A DNA stretch of 64,000 nt from Epiperipatus broadwayi (lineage: Eukaryota > Onychophora > Udeonychophora > Euonychophora > Peripatidae), in the NCBI GenBank assembly GCA_028023455.1, contig JAQFVV010001075.1, positions 52,896-116,895 on the forward strand, read 5' to 3'. This document shows, one piece after another, positions 24,227-35,379 of the stretch. The notes beneath the pieces are model-generated. The model saw nothing but the letters and a program-made list of their open reading frames with translations, did not search any database and was not told the origin of the DNA. Numbering within the stretch: the stretch's first letter is position 1; each line of letters begins with the position of its first letter. The position numbers and the translations under genes are program-made.

Positions 24227-24906
24227 AGAAATTGGTGGATACTTTCAGAATAAATATTAATATTTACATTTTTTTGTTAATAATTTATTTTATACTGAAT
24301 TATTGGATAAATTATTTGAAATCCATTTACCAGCAAGTAAGTTTATATTAAAAATAAAATTAAAAGTTTGTCAGAAATTCACAGAAAAAATAGCCCATAT
24401 ATATATATGCTTACATTTTGACATTTTATCATTCTAATTATTAATAAAACAGGCAAAACTCACTATACGTATTGCCACACGCAGCAAGCTAGAGTAATCA
24501 ATGGATGCCAGAAGGTTAGTGCATAAAATTTCTATCTAGTGCCTATTCATCCAATATCCCCAGACAAGAAATTGGTGGATACTTTCAGAATAAATATTAA
24601 TATTTACATTTTTTTGTTAATAATTTATTTTATACTGAATTATTGGATAAATTATTTGAAATCCATTTACCAGCAAGTAAGTTTATATTAAAAATAAAAT
24701 TAAAAGTTTGTCAGAAATTCACAGAAAAAATAGCCCATATATATATATGCTTACATTTTGACATTTTATCATTCTAATTATTAATAAAACAGGCAAAACT
24801 CACTATACGTATTGCCACACGCAGCAAGCTAGAGTAATCAATGGATGCCAGAAGGTTAGTGCATAAAATTTCTATCTAGTGCCTATTCATCCAATATCCC
24901 CAGACT
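24227..24906. repeat. Exact 340-bp tandem duplication
   Basis: The segment from GAAATTGGTGGATACTTTCA to CCAATATCCCCAGAC occurs twice in tandem at a period of 340 bp (second copy from 24,567). I saw no differences by eye. Each copy ends in the first ~115 bp of an F2 fold-back arm, so the junction lies inside F2. It is either a very recent duplication or an assembly artefact. Confidence 0.85.
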
Positions 24907-25125
24907 AGTTTCTGGCTTGTGGCTTCATCAGTGAGGAGCCTTGGATCTGAGAGCACTGCACCTAGATATCTGGGGATATTGGAAGAGTAGGCACTAGATG
25001 GGGATTTTATGCACTAACCTTCTGGCATCCATTGATTACTCTAGCTTGCTGTGTGTGGTAATACGTATAGTGAGTTTTGCCTGTTTTAACAACAGTTATA
25101 CACAAGCATAAGAAGTGGTGATCAT
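24787..25125. repeat. F2 fold-back element, arms with short centre
   Basis: Left arm from AACAGGCAAAACTCACTATA (24,788) to about 24,965; right arm from ATATCTGGGGATATTGG (24,967) to CAAAACAGG-complement near 25,090. It lacks the ~240-bp central spacer of the 3-kb copy, so the arms almost touch. After the right arm, CACAAGCATAAGAAGTGG corresponds to sequence that in the 3-kb copy lies next to the spacer, implying rearrangement. Confidence 0.65.
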
Positions 25126-25145
25126 GTGATGTTTATTGGCTAGTT

Positions 25146-25440
25146 ATTAATGTAAAAAATACCAAAACAAAGTTTAAAAATAAAATTTATTAAGATTTAT
25201 TGTACCAAGTATACTTTCAACACTTTTGCATCATATTCATAGTTAGTCTGATGAGAACATTAATTTTTTGCTGCTATGAATGTTGGGTTTTGGTTTATTA
25301 CGTATTCATTTTATGTAATGAACTAATGTTCTCAGCAGACTAACCATGAATATAACTCGAAAACATTGTAAGTATACTTGATACAATAAATCTTAATAAA
25401 TTTTGTATTTAAACTGTTTTAGTATTTTTTTTACATTAAT
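25146..25440. repeat. Fold-back/MITE with ~120-bp inverted arms
   Basis: Left arm from ATTAATGTAAAAAATACC; right arm ends TATTTTTTTTACATTAAT. The arms share AAATTTATTAAGATTTATTG (with its complement) and AGTATACTT. The centre is around TATGAATGTTGGGTTTTGG. No coding capacity. Confidence 0.7.
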
Positions 25441-25474
25441 ATATGTGTATGTAAATTGGGTCTCAAGAGAATAC

Positions 25475-25755
25475 CACACATGAGATGGATAAATAAAATA
25501 AAGAAATTTGTTGAGATGATGTGGAGAGGCAAGGGATCAAAAAAACTGAATTCAACTTGAAAAGACCTTTTTCCTGCAGTAGATCAATAATGATTGAAAA
25601 TGATGAAGTCTTGTATACCACATGTGAGATGGATAAATAAAATAAATTTGTTGAGGTGATGTGGAGAGGCAAGGGAACAGAAATACTGCATTAAATTTGA
25701 AGAAACCTTTTACCTGCAGTAGATCAATAATGAAGGAAAATGATGAAGTCTTGTA
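25475..25755 (+). repeat. Two tandem copies of an RTE-like LINE 3' tail
   Basis: Two ~130-bp units (about 25,478-25,612 and 25,617-25,755) each run from CACATGAGATGGATAAATAA or its variant, through GATGTGGAGAGGCAAGG and CCTGCAGTAGATCAATAATG, to GATGAAGTCTTGTATAC. These match the last coding segment and tail of the RTE-like copies at 35.0 and 46.5 kb (xxATGTGAGATGGATGGAT, GATGTGGAG, ATCCTGCAGTGGATTGA). Tandem duplication of just this tail is unusual. Confidence 0.6.
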
Positions 25756-25759
25756 TACT

Positions 25760-26260
25760 TATGTATGTGCATGTATCTGTACAAATTGCCTAAATGCAAT
25801 TTCCTATGTATATTTGCACTTATAAATTATAATTTATTGATATTATTAATAAATAAACATTTGAAAACAAATTATTACATCATCCAGTATAAAAGACTCC
25901 CCCCTTCTACATATATATTTAGAGAGTTAAAATATTTTTATTTTTTGAAAAACATTGGCATGATAAATAATTACTTCTATATGTCATTTTGATTACAACT
26001 TCATGAGGAATAAGGCAACATATCTACTAAAATGTATGTCTCTTTTAAAATTCATATATTAAAATTTACAATCTATAAATAAACTTTCTTTGATGAAATA
26101 TATAATGTTTCATTTTGTATTCTTATGTGAGAACATACTACCTTAGTATGTTTGCCGTAAATTATATGAATGTATATAATTATTTTCATGTGAAATTATG
26201 TGTGAATTATACTTAAAAAAAATAATTCTAAAATATATAAACCGTATATGGTCAATTACT
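25760..26260. other. AT-rich DNA
   Basis: Nothing recognised before the candidate exon at 26,264. Confidence 0.5.
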
Positions 26261-26263
26261 CAG

Positions 26264-26422
26264 GAAGTCTTGACATTTGTGGGTCAAAGTGACAACTCTA
26301 ATACTAATTCTGTTTCCAATGACCTGACAGAATATTTGTTAAATATTTTTCAATTAGGAAACAATACAGGAACTTTTAGTTTGAGTCATCAATTGTTAAA
26401 CTTTGCTAGGCATCCTGCAATT
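26264..26422 (+). CDS. Candidate host exon, unrecognised (exon B)
   Basis: Exactly 53 codons, frame 0 at both ends, between an acceptor (GTCAATTACTCAG, AG at 26,262-26,263) and a possible donor GTAAAT at 26,423. It reads EVLTFVGQSDNSNTNSVSND, then LTEYLLNIFQLGNNTGTFSL, then SHQLLNFARHPAI. The residue mix (amphipathic Leu-rich helices separated by polar loops) looks like an alpha-helical repeat protein. No family is recognised. The acceptor has only a weak pyrimidine tract. It lies on the same strand as exons A, C, D and E. A chance open frame cannot be excluded. Confidence 0.4.
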
Positions 26423-26429
26423 GTAAATT

Positions 26430-28750
26430 ACAAACTAAAGATCTCAATAGAAAAGTTTTTTTCTATAAATTTTATCAAGATTATTTATGTAAAAGTAGTT
26501 ACCTCTTCAAAATGTACACAATCTTAGGTATCATAATGTTTTTAGTATTTTGGAAAAAAAACATATTACTTTAAACTCATGGTTGTTAATTATTATTTCT
26601 TAAATATTTATTAGTATTAGAGTAATTTTAAAGGCTTGATTTCCTTATATGCTTGAATCTATATACACACATATATAAAAGCCTACTAATATATGGAGTA
26701 TCTGAATGAAGTTCAGGCCCATATGATTTTTTCAGTTAGAGAGCTGACTTTAAAGACATGTAGATGTCTAAAAGTTTCAGATCTTCTTCTAGCAATTAAC
26801 TTTTAGATAAATGCTTTGCTTGAGTTGGTTGTTTGAATCTAATGTCCCAACTCCTCACTGAAGAGACCCATAGGTCGAAACCAGTCTGGGGATGGGGACA
26901 ATCCAAGATAAAAATGATTTGAATGCCTTCTCTTGTAGTAGCATTTATCATAAATAAAAAAAAAGCTTGTTTAGAGCTAATTAGCATGCTCTTAATTATA
27001 CACACATATATACATATATAAATGCATAATCATTTTAAAATATTTATTTTCAATTGTTTTACATATTCATGTTGGATTTAAAGCTATATAGGTGACTAAC
27101 AAAATCTAATTTTTATTGTTTATTTCTTCCACTGTCTAATGGATGGAGATTAGACGATATTTAAATCAGAAAAGCTAAGAATTCGGATTTTCAGATCAAT
27201 TTATCAAACTGATTTTACTGTTAGGGATTATTAAATTGATATATATGAATATATAATTTTTATAGGGAAATAAAATATCAAATTTAAGAATATATTTAAA
27301 AATATTATCAATAACGTAAATAGATATATAACTGATGCAATTAATTGTTTATTGTATATATAATCAACATATTATCCTTAACATAATTTTTTTTATTGTT
27401 GTCATTAGTTTATTATATTTAAAATCAAAGAAATAGTTTATTATTTGAATTAAATGTCAATCTTTACTAAATACATGCGTAATGATAGTTAGTGGCATAA
27501 GAATGAAATTTTACATAAATATATTTCACTCATGTAAATACATAAAAAAATTAACTCAGTTGAAGGGAGGTGGGATAGTTTTAAAATTGAGATGCTAGCG
27601 TAAATTATATTAAGAAAGTGGCAGGTCACCGATGATTGAGTTCTAGCACTTGATAATACTCTTTTTGTCTAATTAACTCAACCAATCTTCAGACAGGCAA
27701 CCAAGAAATTAACACACACACATATATATATATCTATTACTCTATTAACGCATGGTCATAACAAAAAATTGAATAAATAACTGATAGCGATACAATAGCT
27801 AGTTATAATTTATAACTAAATTTGTTTTACTAGAATCGTAGTAACTAATGGAAACCATTTTAACTACTATTGAAAATGATCATATATGTATAGTACTGCC
27901 TATTGTTTGAACATCAGACCGGAATTTGATTTTAGAGCTTGTTTTGATATTTAGAATGTATTCTACATACATGAAGATAACAGATTCGTATTCTATTCAA
28001 ATTTTTTTACTGACGGATCTTATCCGCCACATATATATGAATGTAATTGTTTTTTAATTAAAGAAAATGTAAACTTATTTTAAATTATTGATTAATGATA
28101 TGCCCATGGATTTAGAATATTTGTAATAATACATGAATAGATAACTGTGCATTCTTACATACTCTATAAGCACACACAAATATATATATAACAAAAATTA
28201 ATTCTCTAATTTACTTTAAAAATCACAGGTGTGAATTATAGTTATTTAAATTTGTACAATTAATGCTTACTTAAATATTGCCGGCCAGTTTTAGATGGAA
28301 TAGCTTCTAGAACCTACAAATAAGAGAATATTTTCTGATGAATACATCAAACGGAAAAAATGATTCAAAACTTTGAATCATCTCCGATAGTAGGAATGAA
28401 ACCTTGAAAAGAAGAGAGAGACTGAAAATAATTTCAAAGAAAAACATTAGAATCCAACAGGGCGGAAATCTTCAGATCTTAAGTGATAAATTCTTTATTT
28501 TTCTTGAACGGCAATATTTTCCATCCAATTCTTCAATCACTCAATTATCTCACCCACCTACCTGTCCCATACTACCTGTCAGAAGAATCAAATAATTGGA
28601 TATGCTTAATTAAAAATGGATGTCTTCTACCCTTACTCTCTTGTTAAACCTCATTTTAATACATTTGATTCTAGTGCATTGTAAATCTTAAAAAGATGCT
28701 TTTATAAAAGACTATAGCTAACTTAGTTAAATAACATACTGCCACTTCTC
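26430..28750. other. Possible intron; AT-rich, little structure
   Basis: No transposon protein recognised. Around 26,848-26,900, CTCCTCACTGAAGAGACC and CAGTCTGGGGATGG resemble parts of an F2 arm. At 28,404-28,595 there is a 63-codon Lys/Arg-rich open frame without support. Confidence 0.45.
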
Positions 28751-28753
28751 CAG

Positions 28754-28777
28754 GTGGGAGGAGAGGACCCCCAGGAG
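28754..28777 (+). CDS. Candidate 24-nt microexon (exon C)
   Basis: A GC-rich 8-codon segment (VGGEDPQE in frame 0) between TGCCACTTCTCCAG and a consensus donor GTGAGT at 28,778. The next candidate exon begins only 54 bp later. Both ends are phase 0, compatible with exons B and D. The segment is too short for any function call, and an alternative acceptor inside it (after CCCCCAG) would shorten it further. Confidence 0.3.
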
Positions 28778-28831
28778 GTGAGTGATGATTTCTCTTTTCA
28801 CATTTAAAGTGTGGCTAGTTGACAATTTCAG

Positions 28832-29005
28832 GCGACCCCCTATGATCAAAACTATTCAGAATTTTTGCAAAATGTGACAAAAATATATGTCGATTGGCAA
28901 GAGCTATCTTCCAACCAGAGCCCACCATCAGAAGTTTCTTTGTGTCTATATAGGACCACACCACCTACTCACAAGAAGAAGGCTTTCACAAAAGCAGTTA
29001 AAGAT
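28832..29005 (+). CDS. Candidate host exon, unrecognised (exon D)
   Basis: Exactly 58 codons in frame 0 between an acceptor (GTTGACAATTTCAG, AG at 28,830-28,831) and a consensus donor GTGAGT at 29,006. It reads ATPYDQNYSEFLQNVTKIYV, then DWQELSSNQSPPSEVSLCLY, then a basic stretch RTTPPTHKKKAFTKAVKD. GC content is clearly above background. Both ends are phase 0, as in exons B and C. No family is recognised. Of the five exon candidates this has the best splice signals. Confidence 0.45.
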
Positions 29006-29079
29006 GTGAGTAACTTCTTCATAAGGGGGAGTCTGCCCCACCCAATTTTTAACTCTCAAGAGTAACCACAATTTTTCAG

Positions 29080-29229
29080 AAGGAAGATTCATATTCATTT
29101 GATAGAAAAAGGTGCAGATAGTCTTCCTTACTTTACAAAAACAAATCTTTTAAGGAAAGCCGATTCCTTTTTTTTTCTAAACAGTCAGAAGTGTTAAAAA
29201 AACACACATATATTATAGATTATAATAAA
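29080..29229 (+). CDS. Candidate terminal exon with stop and poly-A signal (exon E)
   Basis: After an acceptor (CCACAATTTTTCAG, AG at 29,078-29,079), frame 0 reads KEDSYSFDRKRCR and stops at TAG 29,119-29,121. AATAAA follows at 29,224-29,229. The implied intron from exon D is 74 bp, similar in size to the 54-bp intron before it. Alternatively, a weak donor at 29,112 would make this an internal exon. Evidence is signal-based only. Confidence 0.3.
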
Positions 29230-29239
29230 GAGAGAAAAA

Positions 29240-30800
29240 TAACTGGCTTCAGGAGTGGCAAGTAGACTGCTACAGATCTGACCGACAAAAACGTAGAGAA
29301 ATAACTTTACGGCATAAGTAACAGCTCTAAAATTATTCTTTTCTTCTTGAAGCAAAAACCATAAAAGCAAAAAAAAAAAAAAGTAATAATTTAAAAACAA
29401 ACTTTTAACATATTTAAAAAAATAATAATAAATAGAGAAAGGAAGTAAAGATACGCTAAGATTAGCCTTCTCAGCAATTTTAAAAAGACGCGCTAAAGCC
29501 GATTCTCTTAATTTAGTCATAGATAAATGCCTGGTTAATGTACTTAACATTTATTCTTTTTTTTTTTTACGAAATAAATAAATAATATTTCATTTTATTT
29601 TCGAAATATCCTAACTTGTAAATCAAAACAATATTCCGTGTTTGTATATATTATCACTATTATAAAAAGTTCAATGTAAGGCAAAAAAAGACCTGCCTAA
29701 TTTTTTAATATATTTTTATTCTATTCCTAGCCACAAACTATAGCATGCTTTTTTCATAGAATCTCTTTTTATTTTTAACAATTCTCTAATGCAGTATTAA
29801 TATTTAAATTATCTGAAGAATCAACATCTATCAGAAATAAGTTAAAAGCTCTCTTTCTTCGTAGTATACATACTCGTGTGTTCATATATATTTTGAAAAA
29901 AATATTTGTAGTGTTTGTTGTTCAACTGATTACATACAACTTTTAAAACATAAATAGATACTCATTTAATGAACATTTTTACCCACACAGACCCAAATAT
30001 AAGGGCTTTATATGATGTTATAACTCGAGGTTTAAATCTGGCCTGGATAAAAGGGTGATTTTTTTTAAAATCAAGCTTAGGATTTAACCCAGTTAATAAT
30101 CCAAAAATTTGTCAGCTTATGGATCTCTTAACTAAATGATAAACATAAGTCAAAAAATTGGGAATTGGCATTGTTCTATGGGAGTTGTTGGAGAGATTTT
30201 AGTTCTGCAATTTTTAGGCTGTTTTACCTTTTACAAATCATTATAATACAAAAGGGTCTCATCTAAATTTTGTTGCCTAAATTACATATTAACTCACTTT
30301 TAACAACAACCAATCATGTAATTTTATTTGCAGATACACACATTCAAATACATGGATACACATATTATTAAAATAAATAGATAATCTAAATTTATTAATA
30401 ATTTCTAAATGATTCTTGCAATATAAATAATATTTATCATACCTAATCTTTCGTATTGCATTGCCAAATGTATATAATATAGTAATAGGCCAAACTTATC
30501 AACATCAGGAATTTAATATATTTTGTAATACGGTGATATATGAAATAAAACATTTAGATAGGTCATCATAGCATTTCAAATTCTTATAGCTACTCCTTTC
30601 TTGAATCATAAATTAAATTCTTCTTCCTAAAGTTTCATTCCTTTATCTCCTAAAGTCATTCTTGGCACATCTTTCCTAATTTCCTCAATAAATGATGGCT
30701 TTTCATCCTCCATACTTCTACATTATTAGTTAGTGTAATGCAGGGATGGTTAGGCCAATATGCTTTGAAGTGATCGGCTTAATTAAGACAATAAAAAAAA
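29240..30800. other. AT-rich DNA, no supported gene
   Basis: Two weak coding hints only. On -, 29,440-29,550 reads MLSTLTRHLSMTKLRESALA then RLFKIAEKANL, an amphipathic basic start. On +, about 29,993-30,055 reads PNIRALYDVITRGLNLAWIK then G and a stop, after an acceptor-like CCCACACAG. Neither is strong enough to call. Confidence 0.35.
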
Positions 30801-30806
30801 ATAACT

Positions 30807-30924
30807 GTCAAGCGTTGTTAGCCGAGATGTCAGCGCAGCTGCCTTGCAAGCAAGCAGTTGCTTGCAGACAGTTGTTGTCGGTTCGCTTTCCGGCCGATGC
30901 TATGACATATGGGGGAAAAAAAAA
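30807..30924 (+). mobile_element. tRNA-derived SINE, full-length copy
   Basis: It starts GTCAAGCGTTGTTAGCCGAG and has a tRNA-like body with an added GCAAGCAGTTGCTTGCAGAC block. Box B-like GTCGGTTCGCTTTCC follows, then GATGCTATGACATATG and an A tail. No clean TSD was seen. Confidence 0.8.
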
Positions 30925-30929
30925 CCTGA

Positions 30930-32670
30930 TTATTTTCCATGAATACCGACTTCTTTTAAAATGCATTTTGTTTTGAAATATGTCAAAATCTAATAATTAT
31001 TATGCTATTTAGTCACACAAGTTAGTTTTCGATTGGTAAAAGTGAATGCCAATAGACATTACACACATGGAAGAATGAACAGTAACATTTCAACTTCCTG
31101 CTTCCTGTTATAATAAATGTATAGTTATTATTTCCAATTTAAGTATTTTATTGTAATAGAAGTAATGTTTTAATGTACTAAATTTACAAGAGGAGAATCA
31201 GGACTGAAGCAAGTGAAAATAAAACAAAAACTGAAAATTTTCATATAGAATAGGAAGAGTATGGTGAAATCAAACAGTGTGCATTATATATGCCATGTAA
31301 GTGTATAAAAGATATTTTAAAAGCATGAGCGAAAGTCGATTAACCATTAAATAGAATTGTACAAACAAACATTAAAAGATATTAATAATTTTTATTAGTC
31401 ATTCATTAGACTAGAGATTATCCAATAATGAATAATATTTCTATAGTGTAATTTTAAGTCACAAATTTCCAGTAAACAATCTTATTTTTATTAAACTCAT
31501 AGTGAAATCTCCGGCAGTAATAATTGCATTACAATCTACAAGTCACGTCTTAATAAAACATAAAAAAATCTTTAAGAAATATAGAAATAACTAAAGAAGA
31601 ATTTCTGGAAGTCAGCACTTCATTATTTGATTTATTTAAAAATAATTATTCCTACAAATAAGGACTTGCAACTTTCATACATCTTACAGAAATTATGTAT
31701 TATGATTTAGTTGAACAGCTGTCTAAAGGTCTTAAGATCTATGTTTAATTTTACTCCAATCAAAATAATTGACATTTCTGAACCTTATATTTTTATAAAA
31801 ATGGTTTTTAAGGACAAGAAGAAACATATAGTAAGATATTTGTGATGCTTTCAAAAAATATATAGAAGAGAAAAAAATTGCAATTTATAAAGTTATATTG
31901 ATGATAACTGGTAGGATATCATCAATAAATTAGAACGTCAATAGACTTTTGACTACGTGTAGTAGAGAAAATGGCTTTCTAGATTTCCTTTTGCATCACT
32001 GTATTATTCAGTAGCAGATCTCTTTATAAAATTCTAAATATGGTGCATATTATAGGAATCTGACAGAAAATTGTGAACTCCACTTGAGAAAAAAACTTCA
32101 TACAAGAATGTTTAGGTTTTAACTAGAAGAAAACCAATCTGAACATGTGACATTGTTAATTCAGGCGGATGAGTGTTGGTTAAGTTGAAATATAATTTTA
32201 AAAAGATTCAATGATTTACTACAAAAAATAAAATATTTTAAAACCAAAAGATAAGTATAGGTTGAACTTAGTGATAAATTTGGTAGATGGATTTAGCTTT
32301 TGGGGAATATAATTGACCATCTCAATGAATTGAACTTATAATTGGAAGGAAGAACCAAATAATTGGATATGTTAATACTTTCAAAATAGATTAATGTTGA
32401 CATCTTTGCAGTCAATAAAACACAAACAAAAAATTTCAAAAATATTTGTAACAAATGTCAAAAAATATTTTTGAACTCGGCGTCTACTGTCTTTATTTAA
32501 CTTACAATTATTTTGATATCAAATCTTCTTCAGCTGTTAACAAACCTATGTAATAGAATATAAATTTTAAACTTCAAATAAATAATACAGGAGACTACCA
32601 TTAATTCAAATACCACTAATCTGAATCCAGACAAAATTACAAAGCACAATTTAGATTTGTTTTATTCATT
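30930..32670. other. AT-rich DNA
   Basis: No gene or repeat family recognised. Confidence 0.5.
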
Positions 32671-32679
32671 GCTAAACTT

Positions 32680-32970
32680 TTGGGTTGTTTTCTCACCTAC
32701 TGGACGAGCCACCAAGTGATGCTGCAGAACCACCAAGAAGCCTGTAATTCATAAATTTCTATTCAAAAATTGGTAAAAATCATTCAATTTGAGAAATAGT
32801 ACCCCCCCCCGCAACAAGAAATCGGCCCAAATCGCCATGGGGGGGAGGTACTATTTCTTAAATTGAGCGATTTTTACCGATTTTTGAATAGAAATGTATG
32901 AATTACAGGCTTCTTGGTGGTTCTGCAGCATCACCTGGTGGCTCATCCAGTAGGTGAGAAAACAACCAAA
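32680..32970. repeat. Long palindrome (fold-back, family F4)
   Basis: Arms of about 130 bp (32,682-32,811 and 32,839-32,970) with few mismatches surround a ~27-bp centre (GCAACAAGAAATCGGCCCAA...). The left arm includes GGGTTGTTTTCTCACCTACT and GATGCTGCAGAACCACCAAG and ends in a 10-base C run. The right arm begins with a G run and carries the complements. No coding capacity. Confidence 0.85.
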
Positions 32971-32974
32971 TTTT

Positions 32975-33690
32975 GTATTGATATAAACATATAAAAATTA
33001 ATGTTTGTTTACATTTACAGCAGAGTTTGGTTTATAATCAGGAAGAAAAAGATTTATTGTTAAAATTAAAAAATAAATAAATCCACAAACCCAGAAAAAA
33101 ATCTTTGAACTAGGGATTTCAAATTAATAATAGTTGACATGTACAATAATAATTAATTTTAAGACATGAATGCAATATAAACAAAACTCTATTATATTTT
33201 ATCTGGCAGTTAAAAAAATATAGATGAACTCTGATTCCTCTTGGAGATCTTAAAGAAACGGAGCCGGGCTGCAGCTGTTATTACTATGTGATTATTCATA
33301 TAGTATATGAATATGTAAGAGCTGCTCATTAACATGCATTATCTAGCATGGTGAGTTTATTGGCTTTTTACCTCCCAAGTTTAAAATCAAGAAACACCAC
33401 AATCTTTAGTTATCTGATAATTCTTAACTGAAATATCAGTTGAGTTTCCTTGAATGCAAAATGAACGTATGTGTGAATGAATTTTTTTTTCTAATCGATA
33501 TTTACAATCATGACAGACAAAAATAAATCATGGTTCTTATTCCCCGGAGGTTCTCAATTCACCAACCAAGGCAGCAGTTAACAGCTGAAGCCAGAAGATG
33601 CTAAGAATATCCTGATTGTGGGCCCAGGCTGCTATTTGATAATTATCTTTATTAAGGTATTTACAACTGCAGTTCACTTTTAACTTAAAG
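32975..33690. other. AT-rich DNA
   Basis: Nothing recognised before the RTE-like relic. Confidence 0.5.
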
Positions 33691-35210
33691 AAGATCATAA
33701 GAATTGAAAGAAGAATTCTGTCTTTTATTAAATGGGATATTATTGGATTTTGTGAAGTTAGAAGAAAAGGTCAAAAAACTATTGATTTAAAAAGTAGAGA
33801 TGAATTCTATTACAAAGGTACAAACATTAGAAATACAAGGGGAGTAGATTCATTGTAAGTAAAATGTGGAAGAACATTGTGAAGATTGATGGTGTATCAG
33901 ATAGAGTGGCAAGATTAGTTATTCACCTTAATAGCAAATAAAAAATGCAGATAATTCAGGTTCATGCCCCAACAAGTTCTCATTGTGATGAAGGAGAGAA
34001 TTCTTATATAAATGTACAAAAGTCTTTTGGGATCAGATGAAACAACATTTTAAAATTGTCACGGGAGACTTTAATGCTAGAGTTGGTAAGCAATTGAAAG
34101 ATCAAACTGTTGTAGGTAAATTTGGTTATGGTGACAGAAATAAGACTGGTGGAACTTGAAAGAAAATAAAAAAACTACATTATGAACAATGAGGATTGCC
34201 AATTCCTCAACAAGCTGTGATAAATGCTTAGCTAGAGAAAGCATTTAAAATATCTCTGTCAGGACCCTCTTCCATCAAACCTCTGACCATGGTTTTGTGC
34301 TCTGGCACTCCTCAGAGAGGTGCCAGGGTAGGTTCAGATGGTCCATGGTCCAAGAGTTGAAGACCACTGATTTAAGTCATTTAGATTTTGCTGATAATGT
34401 AGTTGTTTTTGTAAATAATGCTTTAGAGCTCCAGGAAATGCTACAAGAGTTATCAAATGAAAGTAAGAAAGTAGGATTAAAGATAGATGTTAAAAAACAT
34501 AAATAACGTTCAATGGATTTTCTCAAAAAAAGAAAATAAAGATTGTTAATAATGAATTTAAAAAAGTTAACAAACTATAAATACCTTGGACAGATTATTA
34601 TCACAGATGAAAACATAAAGGATGAAATTAATCATAGAATTAAACTTGGTTGGAGTGGTTATGGTAGAAATAACTTAATATTAAAAGGAAATATACCTAT
34701 GTGTTTGAAAAAGGTTTTTAATGGATGTGTATTGTTAGTTCTTACTTATAGAGCTGAAACTTAAAGTCTTAACAAGACTTCAAACCACTCAAAGAAGTAT
34801 GGAAAGATGCATGTTAGAAGTAACAAGATGAGATCAAAAACAAAATAACATGGGTGAAAAAACAAGCAAGTGTCACTGATATCACTGAAAGAATTAAAAA
34901 CTGGAGTTGGGCTGGGCATATTGCTAAAAGAGATTATAATAGATGGACAATTAAAAAACTGGATTGCAAGAGATTGTAAAAGCCCCAGAAAAAAACCATG
35001 TGTGAGATGGATGGATTAAATAAGGGATTGAGTTGGAATGATATGTGGAGAAGAAAGGCTAGAAATTGGAAAAGATGGATTGAGCTTTGTGAGACCTTCA
35101 TCCTGCAGTGGATTGAGTATGGTTTAAATATACATAAAATGAAACACTATCGGAGTACATCAGTGTATAATTTATTAAAAAATATATATAAAGCAATACT
35201 TTGACCAGGT
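33690..35210 (+). mobile_element. RTE-like LINE relic interrupted by a MITE
   Basis: Endonuclease pieces at 33,720-34,160 (SFIKWDIIGFCEVRRKGQKT, family LxEVRRKGE; then a IQVHAPTS-like and a TGDFNARVG-like remnant across frameshifts). The RT middle is missing. RT palm resumes at 34,370 with LDFADNVVVFVNNALELQEM (family FADDIVL; here DN replaces DD). Then NYKYLGQIIITDENIKDEIN, a VLLVLTYRAET block (family LLYGxET), and the C-terminal W(S/A)GHI...RWMD...RKRWIEL...TFILQWIEYG tail at 34,900-35,130. Between the halves are an F3 piece and a hAT end (34,183-34,369). Confidence 0.75.
34183..34369. mobile_element. F3 half-element fused to a hAT end, inside the RTE relic
   Basis: 34,183-34,340 is one arm of F3 (AACAATGAGGATTGCCAATT ... 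CTGACCATGGTTTTGTGCTC). It is followed by GGTCCATGGTCCAAGAGTTG AAGACCACTG, whose reverse complement starts CAGTGGTCTTCAAC, identical over 14 bases to the hAT end at 58,203. The RTE frame continues directly after it. Confidence 0.55.
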
Positions 35211-35379
35211 CACACTAGTCATCAACTGGGTAACAAATATAAAATTGAAATGGTGCTATAAGCACGGATGTATAACAATAATGAATATTCCATTAATAGA
35301 AAATAGAAATAATAATTATTATGAGAAATTATTTTAGATTAGTGAATTTAAAAAAAAAAAAAATTCCAAATAGAAGGGA

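Noticed and set aside
29194-29550. 118-codon minus-strand gene
   Set aside because: Only the first ~32 codons look coding-like; the rest is Phe/Tyr/Leu translation of A/T runs.
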